Assembly: GCA_964507245.1 (NCBI GenBank)
Contig: CAZDQC010000086.1
Location: 1-14,707 of the forward strand
DNA from: GCA-2731375 sp964507245
GTDB lineage: Bacteria > Pseudomonadota > Alphaproteobacteria > GCA-2731375
Direction: 5' to 3'
Length of the DNA: 14,707 nt
Shown: positions 1 through 6,458 of the stretch, piece after piece
How positions within the stretch are numbered: the first letter of the stretch is position 1
Layout of the letters: each line of letters begins with the position of its first letter
Program-made: the position numbers and the translations under genes
The notes under the pieces: model-generated
What the model was told of the DNA's origin: nothing
What the model saw: only the letters and a program-made list of their open reading frames with translations
The model's database searches: none

Positions 1-7
1 CCTGGAG

Positions 8-33
8 CTTGGCCCTTGTCGCCGGGGGTTTTT
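8..33 (+). terminator. Possible rho-independent terminator at window edge
   Basis: A hand-drawn hairpin pairs positions 8-13 with 21-26 (six pairs, two of them G-U) around a 7-nt loop. It is followed by GG and a run of five T at 29-33. This would end a transcript entering from the left. The stem is short and the upstream context is cut off, so this is only a plausible call. Confidence 0.3.
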
Positions 34-298
34 AATGCGGCTTGGGATCATGCCCGGCTCCCTTCACCGTTGTGCATTAGCCCGTCGGGGCCGACAGCCA
101 CAAATTTGCGCAGCCGTAGTCTTCTTGGTGCCAGGTGAATAGTCTGGGCAGTCCCGGCCTGATCTCGGTCTAACCTTACAAGACTAAAGCTATTCTAATC
201 TCTATGGAGCGCCGGGGTCTGTATTCGCGAAACTATTCACCAGTACATCCAGGACGGTGCAAAATTCAATACGATAATGATGGACATTTCCAGCTTAT

Positions 299-329
299 TT
301 GATACTATGACGACTGTCCTACATATAAT
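299..329 (+). promoter_or_regulatory. Sigma70-like promoter of the TetR gene
   Basis: A perfect -10 hexamer TATAAT sits at 324-329, with TTGATA (5 of 6 matches to TTGACA) at 299-304. The 19-bp spacer is slightly long. The predicted start of transcription falls at or beside position 336, which is the A of the ATG, and no Shine-Dalgarno sequence lies between. The transcript may therefore be leaderless. A 10-bp AT palindrome, ATAATATTAT (325-334), overlaps the -10 box and could be part of an operator. Confidence 0.5.
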
Positions 330-335
330 ATTATT

Positions 336-920
336 ATGGCGCCACCGAAAACCCAACAACGCCAGGCCATGATTTGGGCTGCCTCGAAACTATTCCGCCG
401 TCGCGGTTACAGCGGTACAGGTCTGCGGGAGATTTTAGCGGCCAGTGGAGCTGCGCGTGGTTCTCTCTACCATCATTTCCCGGGTGGCAAGGAAGAGATA
501 GGCGCAGCCTCGGTGATGGCAGCCGGTGGCCTGGTGACGGAGACCCTTGCGGAACTGGCCAGACAGACGGAAAGCCCCGCTGATTTCCTGCGCCACTACG
601 CCGACCTTTTGATTCGATGGTTGGAGGGGTCTAAATTTCAGGATGGGTGTCCTATTACCCTGATACTGTTGGAGATGACCCCTCGATCAGCCTCTATTTC
701 GTTTGCGGGGCATGCTGTTTTGACCCATTGGCGCACGGTGATGGCTGATATGCTGGCGCAACACGGCTGGCCGCCGGAACAGACCGCTTCAACCGTTACG
801 GCACTAATCGCCGGGCTAGAAGGAGCCCTAATGTTAGCGCGGGTTGAATGCAATACTAAGCCCGTTCGGGATACCGTGCAGGCCCTTTGCTGGATGTTGG
901 ATGGCGGCCGTACCAGGTAA
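336..920 (+). CDS. TetR/AcrR family transcriptional regulator
   Basis: The 194-residue protein has the usual TetR plan. An N-terminal helix-turn-helix lies at about residues 14-50 with the recognition segment GSLYHHFPGGKEE, and the C-terminal half is a helical ligand-binding domain. The YHHFPGGKEE form is typical of the LmrA/YxaF-type subgroup. The normal role is a dimeric repressor released from DNA by a small hydrophobic ligand. The ATG at 336 keeps a full helix 1; an internal ATG at 369 would shorten it. No ribosome-binding site precedes 336, but a perfect -10 box does, which suggests leaderless translation. The nearest downstream gene on the same strand is a crotonase-family enzyme, 88 bp away, so control of that gene and of itself is the simplest inference. 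The ligand and operator cannot be read from the sequence. Confidence 0.9.
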   Translation: MAPPKTQQRQAMIWAASKLFRRRGYSGTGLREILAASGAARGSLYHHFPGGKEEIGAASVMAAGGLVTETLAELARQTESPADFLRHYADLLIRWLEGSKFQDGCPITLILLEMTPRSASISFAGHAVLTHWRTVMADMLAQHGWPPEQTASTVTALIAGLEGALMLARVECNTKPVRDTVQALCWMLDGGRTR

Positions 921-949
921 ATGCTGGGCATCTTATACCCCTTACCTGG
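913..949 (+). repeat. Inverted repeat / stem-loop over the TetR stop codon
   Basis: CCAGGTAA (913-920) and TTACCTGG (942-949) are perfect 8-bp inverted arms separated by 21 nt. Inside the loop, GGG (926-928) can pair with CCC (938-940). The left arm contains the TetR stop codon. No T-run follows directly; the nearest is about 25 nt downstream, so a classical terminator is unlikely. It may be an RNA hairpin that separates expression of the two genes, or a widely spaced operator. Confidence 0.35.
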
Positions 950-994
950 CAGCTCTTGGCCACCTGCAAACAAATTTTTTCCAAGAAATACCAA

Positions 995-1000
995 AAGGAG
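995..1000 (+). promoter_or_regulatory. Ribosome-binding site of the enoyl-CoA hydratase gene
   Basis: AAGGAG lies 8 nt before the ATG at 1009. It decides the start against the upstream in-frame ATG at 844, which lies within the TetR coding region. Confidence 0.8.
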
Positions 1001-1008
1001 AGAAAACC

Positions 1009-1806
1009 ATGGCTGATCTTGAAATGAAAGTCGAAGGTGGCGTTGCCACAATGACCATGAACCGGCCTGAGGCTCGCAACGCCCTGTCCATAGAAATGCG
1101 GTCGTTGATGGATGAAATGTTTCATCAGGTCGAATTCGACGAGGCCGTTCGTTGCGTGGTACTGGAAGGCGCTGGCGATCACTTTATGGCCGGCGGTGAT
1201 GTAAAGAACATGCATGAATACCTGCACAGCCATGACAAGAGTGACATACAAAGTTACTTCCTGCATCGTATCCATGACCTGCACACCATCGTGTTTTCCA
1301 TGCGCCGGATGCCTAAGCCCATCGTAGCCAAAGTTCGCGGAGCCGCGGCCGGCGCTGGTGTTTCCTTTGCCGCCGCCTGCGATCTGGTGATTGCAGAGGA
1401 AAGCGCCTTTTTTACACTAGCCTACTGTAACATCGGCACCACGCCGGATGGCTCCTCCTCATTTCATTTGCCTCGTGCAATCGGCATCAAACGCGCCATG
1501 GAGATGACTTTGCTGGGTGACCGATACACGGCCCGAAAAATGGCTGATATGGGTCTGGTCAACTTTGTCGTCTCCAACGAGAAATTGGACGAGGAAACAG
1601 ACAAGCTCGCCAGCCGCCTGGCTAATGGTCCCACCCGAGTTTTTGGTCAGGGCAAGCGTCTGATGTATAGGTCTCTGGAGAACGAGTTTGAAAGTCAGCT
1701 GCAGCTGGAAGCGGAATGCTTTGCCGATTGCGCCAGGCGTAATGATTACCGCGAGGGTATCGCCGCCTTCGTCGAAAAGCGAAAGGCGGTATTTACTGGG
1801 ACCTAG
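1009..1806 (+). CDS. Enoyl-CoA hydratase/isomerase family protein (crotonase fold)
   Basis: This 265-residue protein acts on acyl-CoA thioesters in the cytoplasm. The start is the ATG at 1009, preceded by AAGGAG at 995-1000 with 8-nt spacing; longer in-frame readings back to 844 run inside the TetR gene and are not needed. The oxyanion-hole segments are visible as AGGDVK (61-66) and GAAAGAG (111-117). Aligned by eye to rat crotonase, both catalytic glutamates are replaced (Ser119 and Tyr139), but Asp147 in the PDGSSS segment corresponds to the Asp of PaaG-type isomerases. It is therefore more likely an isomerase or related enzyme than a true hydratase. It follows the TetR gene on the same strand and may be its target. 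The substrate is unknown. Confidence 0.88.
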   Translation: MADLEMKVEGGVATMTMNRPEARNALSIEMRSLMDEMFHQVEFDEAVRCVVLEGAGDHFMAGGDVKNMHEYLHSHDKSDIQSYFLHRIHDLHTIVFSMRRMPKPIVAKVRGAAAGAGVSFAAACDLVIAEESAFFTLAYCNIGTTPDGSSSFHLPRAIGIKRAMEMTLLGDRYTARKMADMGLVNFVVSNEKLDEETDKLASRLANGPTRVFGQGKRLMYRSLENEFESQLQLEAECFADCARRNDYREGIAAFVEKRKAVFTGT

Positions 1807-1915
1807 GCAAAAGGCGAAGAGACGTTACCGTTCCCTGGGTAAGTAGTAATACATAATCACTTTCGCGGGTATAAATAAACTCCAAACAAAGCTCACCCAC
1901 CCATGAATCAAAGAA

Positions 1916-2815
1916 TTATTTTATTCCGTATGTTTTACGGGCGTTGCCGTAAAACAGTTTACGACGGTCGGAAATGGAGAAGTGCTCGGTGGCTTCCAGA
2001 AAGCCTTTGAAGATTGTATTAAATTCCCCAACCAAACGATCAACAGGATAGTTGGAGGCAAACATGCAGCGGTCCACGCCAAATATGTTAATGCACTCGT
2101 GCACAATATTTTCCTGGCGGGTGATCGACCAGGGGTGGCCGCCCTCACCAATACCAGAAATTTTGAGACTAACATTGGTTTGATACGCTAACTCCTGCAT
2201 GCCTGCGCGCCAAGCCGCTAAACCGGCTTTGCTGCGATCCTCGGGCACACCGGAATGGTTCAGAATAATGTGGATATCCGGGAAATCCCTGGCCAAGACG
2301 GCGGCTTCCGTCAAATGCCAATAGCGAGTTTGAAGTTCAAAATGTAGGCCGTGCCTTGCCAATAGTGAAAAGCCGCTCCGCCACACCGGATCAGACATGG
2401 AGCCCGGTAATCCGGTTTGGTAGGCATCTGCACTGGGCGTGACCGCAGGTTTTTCGCGCACGCCGCGCGTCAGGGGAAATGCGGCCTGGCCCACCAGCAC
2501 ATCAGCAATATCATCCCGGGAGAACCAGGCTTGGCCAACAATGGCGCTGGGCAGGCCCTCTGCTTCGGCCAGGTCATGGAGCCAGCGGGTTTCGCCCAGG
2601 GGATCGGAGGGGTGCCATTCCGCCTCAACATGCACCGTGCCGACAATTTGAAAATCCTTGGTGTCCGCGCGGTAATCTGCGGGCAGGTAGTCCCGTTGCA
2701 ATGCAGCAATCGGTCCATAGCGGTGATCGGTGAGGCTGGTCTGTTCCAACCAGGGATAATTGCCTTGACCCAAACGCCAAAAATGCTGGTGACAATCTAT
2801 AATAGGAAAAGTCAT
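1916..2815 (-). CDS. Amidohydrolase family protein (COG3618, lactonase-like)
   Basis: The 299-residue protein is a TIM-barrel metal-dependent hydrolase of the amidohydrolase-2 / COG3618 type. Its relatives include L-fucono-lactonase and other sugar or muconate lactonases. The N-terminal metal motif is DCHQHFW (His9, His11). Further conserved sites are His187 in ILNHSG and a C-terminal ASNYPVDR (253-260). At the position where many family members carry the catalytic Asp of SDWP, this protein has Asn255, a variant I recall in one subgroup but cannot verify here. It is the last gene of the ygfZ-tag-DUF1491 operon, and its ATG overlaps the preceding stop codon (ATGA), so it is translationally coupled. 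The physiological substrate is not evident. Confidence 0.85.
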   Translation of the reverse strand: MTFPIIDCHQHFWRLGQGNYPWLEQTSLTDHRYGPIAALQRDYLPADYRADTKDFQIVGTVHVEAEWHPSDPLGETRWLHDLAEAEGLPSAIVGQAWFSRDDIADVLVGQAAFPLTRGVREKPAVTPSADAYQTGLPGSMSDPVWRSGFSLLARHGLHFELQTRYWHLTEAAVLARDFPDIHIILNHSGVPEDRSKAGLAAWRAGMQELAYQTNVSLKISGIGEGGHPWSITRQENIVHECINIFGVDRCMFASNYPVDRLVGEFNTIFKGFLEATEHFSISDRRKLFYGNARKTYGIK

Positions 2816-3150
2816 TCCACGATGTCGTCCACCAAATGACGACCTAGCTGATCTTCGATCTCGAGCACCCAGACATCGGGGTCCATGTTCAATTGCTGTG
2901 CAATGTAGGCATCCGCCTCCGCCTCGGGCACCAGGTTGTCACCTAGCGCTCTTCGCCACTTCCGACCACCGTCCAGGGTATTAACTGGCACCAGCACCAT
3001 ACATCCTGGGCCCAGTTGATTGACCTTGATAATCAGGGCGCCGGCCTTATCGTCACCTCGGCGCGCCACTATGGCCGGAATGGCTTGGGTGTTGCATTTT
3101 CGGATATGGGCCTTGATCCACAGTTCTGCGGTGATCCTGGGCTGCATCAC
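2812..3150 (-). CDS. DUF1491 family protein
   Basis: A small 112-residue protein matching my recollection of DUF1491. It begins with an ITAELWIKAHIRKC-type segment, continues with VARRGDDKAGALIIKVN and ends with DPDVWVLEIEDQLGRHLVDD. The family is found mainly in alphaproteobacteria and has no assigned function that I know of. No signal peptide or membrane segment is visible, so it should be cytoplasmic. The start may be GTG at 3150 or the next codon, ATG at 3147; no strong Shine-Dalgarno decides. It lies 9-12 nt after the tag stop and overlaps the amidohydrolase by 4 nt, so it belongs to the same transcript. Confidence 0.82.
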   Translation of the reverse strand: MMQPRITAELWIKAHIRKCNTQAIPAIVARRGDDKAGALIIKVNQLGPGCMVLVPVNTLDGGRKWRRALGDNLVPEAEADAYIAQQLNMDPDVWVLEIEDQLGRHLVDDIVE

Positions 3151-3159
3151 AAGACGACT

Positions 3160-3747
3160 TTAGACCGCGCCATGCCGGTGGCAGTCAACCACATGGTCAT
3201 TTATCATGCCTACAGCCTGCATGAAGGCATAACAAATGGTCGGGCCACAGAATTTGAAGCCGCGCCTTTTCAGGTCCTCGGACATCGCCCGGCTAGCCGT
3301 ATCTTGAGTGGGAATATCGGCCATGCCGCGGGCCTTGGTCACCACTGGTTTACCGTCGACAAAAGACCACAAGAAATCAGCAAAAGAACCTTGTCCAGCT
3401 CCCATAATGTCCAGCCAAATTCTGGCACCTGCGATGGTGCCCATGATTTTAGCTCTGTTGCGAACGATACCACTATCAGTCATAAGGACGTCGGTCTTGG
3501 CATCGCCGTATTCAGCGATTAGGGCTGGCTCAAAACCATCAAAGGCGGTGCGGAAATTTTCCCGTTTCCGGAGAATTGTGATCCAAGATAGGCCCGCTTG
3601 AAAGCCATCCAGCACCAACTTTTCAAACAACGCCCGGTCATCCCATTCCGGTACGCCCCATTCTTGGTCGTGATACGCAATGTACTGAGGGTCTTTTACA
3701 CCGCACCAGGCGCAGCGGATAAGGCCGTCGTCGTGGCGTGTGGTCAT
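3160..3747 (-). CDS. tag: DNA-3-methyladenine glycosylase I
   Basis: This 195-residue enzyme removes 3-methyladenine from alkylated DNA as the first step of base excision repair. It aligns along its length with E. coli Tag: RCAWCGVKDPQYIAYHDQEWG at the start, QAGLSWITILRKREN in the middle, and RGFKFCGPTICYAFMQA near the end. The zinc-site residues are present as Cys12, His26, His185 and Cys189 (NDHVVDC). The base-recognition Glu38 of E. coli corresponds to Asp47 here, in VLDGFQAG; I believe this is frequent in alphaproteobacterial Tag but could not check. GAGGGG just before the ATG, inside the end of ygfZ, acts as ribosome-binding site. It lies 3 nt after ygfZ and before DUF1491, as the second gene of the operon. 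Confidence 0.95.
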   Translation of the reverse strand: MTTRHDDGLIRCAWCGVKDPQYIAYHDQEWGVPEWDDRALFEKLVLDGFQAGLSWITILRKRENFRTAFDGFEPALIAEYGDAKTDVLMTDSGIVRNRAKIMGTIAGARIWLDIMGAGQGSFADFLWSFVDGKPVVTKARGMADIPTQDTASRAMSEDLKRRGFKFCGPTICYAFMQAVGMINDHVVDCHRHGAV

Positions 3748-3750
3748 GCT

Positions 3751-4647
3751 CTACCCCCTCAGAATTTCAAAATCGGCCCAGCTGGGCAGCATGGGAGTCA
3801 ACTGTGCTGACCCGGCCGTTAATGTAATTCCAAGACCGCCGGCTTCTACCAGCCGATCTAGACGCACTAAAGCCAATCCTCGGTCCCCCTGCCCCGACCG
3901 CATGCTAGCGATTTCGCTTTGCCCGGACATCAGGGGTTCATTCGGTTCCGGCATGGGGCCCTGCACTTCCACAGGTAGCAATCTTTTCCGCACAAGAGCC
4001 CGGTATTTTGTGCGAGCAGTCAGCTCCTGGCCGACGAAACAACCCTTGTCGAAATCAACGCCATTCAGAGAATCAAGATTACTTTCTAGCATCAGGGATT
4101 TGTCCGTTACTAGGTCGCGGCCGCTTTCCGGCAGGGCAAGGCCAAGGCGAAAGTATTCATAATCGGTTTCGTCACCAGGCGCAAAGCCAGCGTCCGACAA
4201 CATCTTATTCGCCTGACCCACCGGGGCCATAATGCGGGCTCCGGCATCCAGCAGACGTGGGTCGGTGAAGGCAACACCAGCGCCAAATGGCCGTGCAGCG
4301 CCGGCTTTTGGTTCCATGCCACTGTTGCCGTTATAAATGGCGCTTATTTCCCAGCCGTCTTCCTTTGTTATGGCCACGTCAGCCCGCAACTTATACATGT
4401 TCAAGCGTTTCATCAGGGCATCAAGACGGGCAGCTTCTCCGTCCAGCAGGATATCGCCGTCGTGTTGAGCCAAAAAGAAATCGAAAAGATACTTACCCTG
4501 GGGTGTCAATAAGGCGCTATAGACCGTCTGTGCCGTCGTTAGATAGTCCAAATCCCGGGTGACCAAGGCCTGCAAAAATGTCCGGACATCCCGGCCCGAC
4601 AACCGTAGGACCCCACGCTGCCGCAAGGCACAAAAATTCGCTTTCAT
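3751..4647 (-). CDS. ygfZ: YgfZ/GcvT-family folate-binding protein
   Basis: The 298-residue protein resembles YgfZ, a tetrahydrofolate-binding protein required for activity of certain iron-sulfur enzymes, including the tRNA methylthiotransferase MiaB in E. coli. The diagnostic motif KGCFVGQE is at residues 201-208, with the conserved Cys at 203. The N-terminal GcvT-like region includes FLQALVTRDL and TPQGKYLFDFF. The start is ATG at 4647, preceded on its strand by GGAG about 8 nt upstream. An open frame continues 60 codons further upstream, but it would run into the divergent glycosyltransferase gene and adds no conserved sequence. It is the first gene of a four-gene operon and diverges from the glycosyltransferase operon across a 111-bp region. 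Confidence 0.9.
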   Translation of the reverse strand: MKANFCALRQRGVLRLSGRDVRTFLQALVTRDLDYLTTAQTVYSALLTPQGKYLFDFFLAQHDGDILLDGEAARLDALMKRLNMYKLRADVAITKEDGWEISAIYNGNSGMEPKAGAARPFGAGVAFTDPRLLDAGARIMAPVGQANKMLSDAGFAPGDETDYEYFRLGLALPESGRDLVTDKSLMLESNLDSLNGVDFDKGCFVGQELTARTKYRALVRKRLLPVEVQGPMPEPNEPLMSGQSEIASMRSGQGDRGLALVRLDRLVEAGGLGITLTAGSAQLTPMLPSWADFEILRG

Positions 4648-4683
4648 CACCGGCTCTCCACTGGGTATACATGCACCTGAGAT

Positions 4684-4702
4684 CGGCCCTTGGCAAGGGC
4701 CG
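4684..4702. repeat. Perfect 19-bp inverted repeat in divergent intergenic region
   Basis: CGGCCCTTGGCAAGGGCCG has perfect 9-bp arms around one central base. It lies near the middle of the 111-bp region (4648-4758) between the divergently read ygfZ and GT9 genes, where an operator for a dimeric regulator would be expected. As RNA it would fold into an 8-bp stem with a 3-nt loop. On the + strand a TTTTT run begins about 12 nt later, too far for a typical terminator. I found no clear -10/-35 pair in either direction. Confidence 0.6.
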
Positions 4703-4758
4703 GAACTATACGCAATTTTTGGCCAGCCACGGCCCTGAAGGAAACCGCCCAACCGGCG

Positions 4759-5703
4759 ATGAATATCCTGTTTATTTCTCATAACCGCCTTGGCGATGCC
4801 GTCCTGTCGACCGGCTTGCTTGCTCATTTAATCCGCCGGCACCCCAATGCCCGGATTACCATTGCTTGTGGGCCCGTACCGGCACCGTTATTGGCGCTTG
4901 CGCCCAACGTGGAAAAATTGATCGAACTTCACAAATCCCCCATCGCAGGCCATTGGCGGCGATTGTGGGCGCAAACTGCAGGCCAGCGCTGGGACCTTGT
5001 GGTAGATTTACGTTCATCCCTCATGGCGTGGCTTCTGTGGGCTCGGCAACGCAGAATACTGCGGCCGACTACTGATCATTCGCACCGGGTGTGCCATCTG
5101 GCCCAGGTTCTCGGCTTACCTTATTCCCCGGCCCCAGAACTTTGGTTGCGCCCGGAACATAAACAGGCGGCGGCGGATTGGCTGCCGTTTCATAAACCGA
5201 TTCTGGCTCTGGGTCCCACGGCCAATTGGGGCGGCAAGCAATGGCCTATCAAACGATTTTTGGAGTTGACGCAGCGTTTGGCCGCCCCCCAGGGCGTGCT
5301 TCCCGGCGCTCGGGTCGCTGTGTTCGGCGCAGATGGCGAGCGCGCTGAAGCAATGCCGTTGCTGCAGGGATTGCCCAGGCATCAAGTTATTGATCTGATG
5401 GGCCGCATCGGTCTGCCAACAGTCTTAGCCTGCCTGAAGCGGTGTGACCTGTATGTGGGAAATGATTCGGGCCTGATGCATATAGCAGCCGCTGCCGATA
5501 TCCCCACCCTGGGACTGTTTGGACCCAGCCGGGAAGAAATGTATGGACCCTGGAGCAATCGCGCCGCTACGGTGCGCACCGATCGCTCCTTTGACGACAT
5601 CCGCAACGATCCGGGATACGATTACCGGAAACAGGATACATGGATGACCACATTGTCAGTGGATAAGGCAGAAGCAGCAGCAAGGGAGCTTCTGGCGGGA
5701 TGA
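4759..5703 (+). CDS. Glycosyltransferase family 9 protein (heptosyltransferase-like)
   Basis: This 314-residue protein has the GT9 signature used by LPS ADP-heptosyltransferases. The N-terminus MNILFISHNRLGDAVLSTGL carries the acceptor-side loop, LGPTANWGGKQWP lies mid-protein, and the nucleotide-sugar motif GNDSGLMHIAAA (Asn235, Asp236, His241) is followed by LGLFGPS. The likely reaction is transfer of a sugar, often heptose, from an ADP-sugar to LPS core at the inner membrane's cytoplasmic face. The ATG at 4759 is chosen because the conserved N-terminus starts there; an upstream in-frame ATG at 4690 would extend across the inverted repeat. AAGGA lies 16 nt before the ATG, a rather long spacing. 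It opens a five-gene operon and its stop overlaps the next start (ATGA). Confidence 0.9.
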   Translation: MNILFISHNRLGDAVLSTGLLAHLIRRHPNARITIACGPVPAPLLALAPNVEKLIELHKSPIAGHWRRLWAQTAGQRWDLVVDLRSSLMAWLLWARQRRILRPTTDHSHRVCHLAQVLGLPYSPAPELWLRPEHKQAAADWLPFHKPILALGPTANWGGKQWPIKRFLELTQRLAAPQGVLPGARVAVFGADGERAEAMPLLQGLPRHQVIDLMGRIGLPTVLACLKRCDLYVGNDSGLMHIAAAADIPTLGLFGPSREEMYGPWSNRAATVRTDRSFDDIRNDPGYDYRKQDTWMTTLSVDKAEAAARELLAG

Positions 5704-6455
5704 CGGACGTTGTACTTTCGGTGTTGGTGGTTGCCCATAATGAAGAGGCGCAACTAGCCGACTGCCTGGAGCTTCTAGATTTCGCCGACGAACTAGTTGT
5801 TGTTCTGGATAAATGCTCCGACGACAGCAAGGCGATCGCCGAAGAATTCAATGCCCGCCTGGTGGAAGGAGCGTGGGAGATTGAAGGACATCGCCGCAAC
5901 GCCGGTCTTGAGTCTTGCCGGGGTGCCTGGATTTTGGAGGTTGATGCCGATGAACGGGCCGGCCTCGACCTGGGCCGAGAAATTCGCTCAGTGATAAAGG
6001 GTTTGAACGATGGCTATTTCCTCGTGCCCTTTGACAATTACATCGGCGATCGTTTGGTCCGATATGGTTGGGGCGGATCCTGGGGCGTTTCGGCTGCACC
6101 GCGCTTGTCTGCGAAGGGGGCTAAACGTTGGGGGGAGCAGAGAATACATCCTTCTCTAACTTTGTCCGGGCCGCGCCGTTGGCTGAAGACGCCAATTCGT
6201 CACAATGTTGACAAAAATATTTCGGATATGATCCAGCGCCTGGATCGCTACACAACGGCCCGAGCCGCAGACCTGCGGGCAGAGGGCGACATTGGCGGGT
6301 TGGGCGGCAATATTCGTCGCATGCTCTCTCGTTTCTGCAAATGTTTTCTATCTCGAAAGGGCTACCGTGAAGGTGCATATGGTTTTCTAATCGCCTTGAT
6401 GGCGGGGTTATATCCGATCATTGCGCATTTAAAGGCCAGGCTGGAACTAGAATAG
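5700..6455 (+). CDS. Glycosyltransferase family 2 protein (WaaE/KdtX-like)
   Basis: The 251-residue protein has a GT-A fold N-terminus (LSVLVVAHNEEAQLADCLEL), the acidic metal/nucleotide motif DADE at 82-85, and the later segment WGEQRIHPSL. This pattern is that of the WaaE/KdtX (beta-1,4-glucosyltransferase-like) branch of GT2, which decorates the LPS inner core. A hydrophobic stretch near residues 226-243 suggests peripheral or monotopic membrane association rather than a full transmembrane protein. The start overlaps the GT9 stop by 4 nt, and the GT4 gene follows after 3 nt, so the three are translated together. The donor and acceptor sugars cannot be named from sequence. Confidence 0.88.
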   Translation: MTDVVLSVLVVAHNEEAQLADCLELLDFADELVVVLDKCSDDSKAIAEEFNARLVEGAWEIEGHRRNAGLESCRGAWILEVDADERAGLDLGREIRSVIKGLNDGYFLVPFDNYIGDRLVRYGWGGSWGVSAAPRLSAKGAKRWGEQRIHPSLTLSGPRRWLKTPIRHNVDKNISDMIQRLDRYTTARAADLRAEGDIGGLGGNIRRMLSRFCKCFLSRKGYREGAYGFLIALMAGLYPIIAHLKARLELE

Positions 6456-6458
6456 GCA

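Larger units (their letters stand above)
1..335. other. Non-coding left-edge region
   Basis: No convincing gene is visible in this stretch. Two forward frames are open from the window edge to stops near 138 and 141, but their translations show no motif I recognise, so they could be the tail of a gene or chance. On the reverse strand there is one short open frame of about 50 codons with no good start. Visible elements are a terminator-like hairpin at 8-33, a perfect 8-bp palindrome TTCGCGAA at 224-231, and a 10-bp inverted repeat (GGTGAATAGT at 134-143, ACTATTCACC at 232-241). The promoter for the TetR gene lies at the right end. No tRNA or other RNA gene was recognised. Confidence 0.5.

Noticed and set aside
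244..327. Imperfect 15-bp inverted repeat (244-258 versus 313-327) as TetR operator
   Set aside because: Only 11 of 15 positions match and the arms are more than 50 bp apart, which is not convincing for a TetR dimer site.
844..1008. N-terminal extension of the crotonase-family protein back to ATG 844
   Set aside because: It overlaps the TetR gene in another frame and has no family similarity; AAGGAG supports ATG 1009.
1807..1915. Terminator between the convergent crotonase and amidohydrolase genes
   Set aside because: Only a 5-bp TTACC/GGTAA stem was found, with no T-run; nothing supports a terminator call.
2417..2839. Long reading frames opposite the amidohydrolase (and similar frames opposite other genes)
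   Set aside because: They are antisense shadows of strongly supported genes, without recognisable domains or ribosome-binding sites.
4690..4758. Upstream ATG 4690 for the GT9 gene
   Set aside because: The typical GT9 N-terminus starts at 4759; the extra residues have no similarity and overlap the inverted repeat.
4648..4827. 60-codon extension of the YgfZ-like protein
   Set aside because: It crosses the divergent intergenic region and into the glycosyltransferase gene, and the conserved N-terminus begins at 4647 with its own GGAG.
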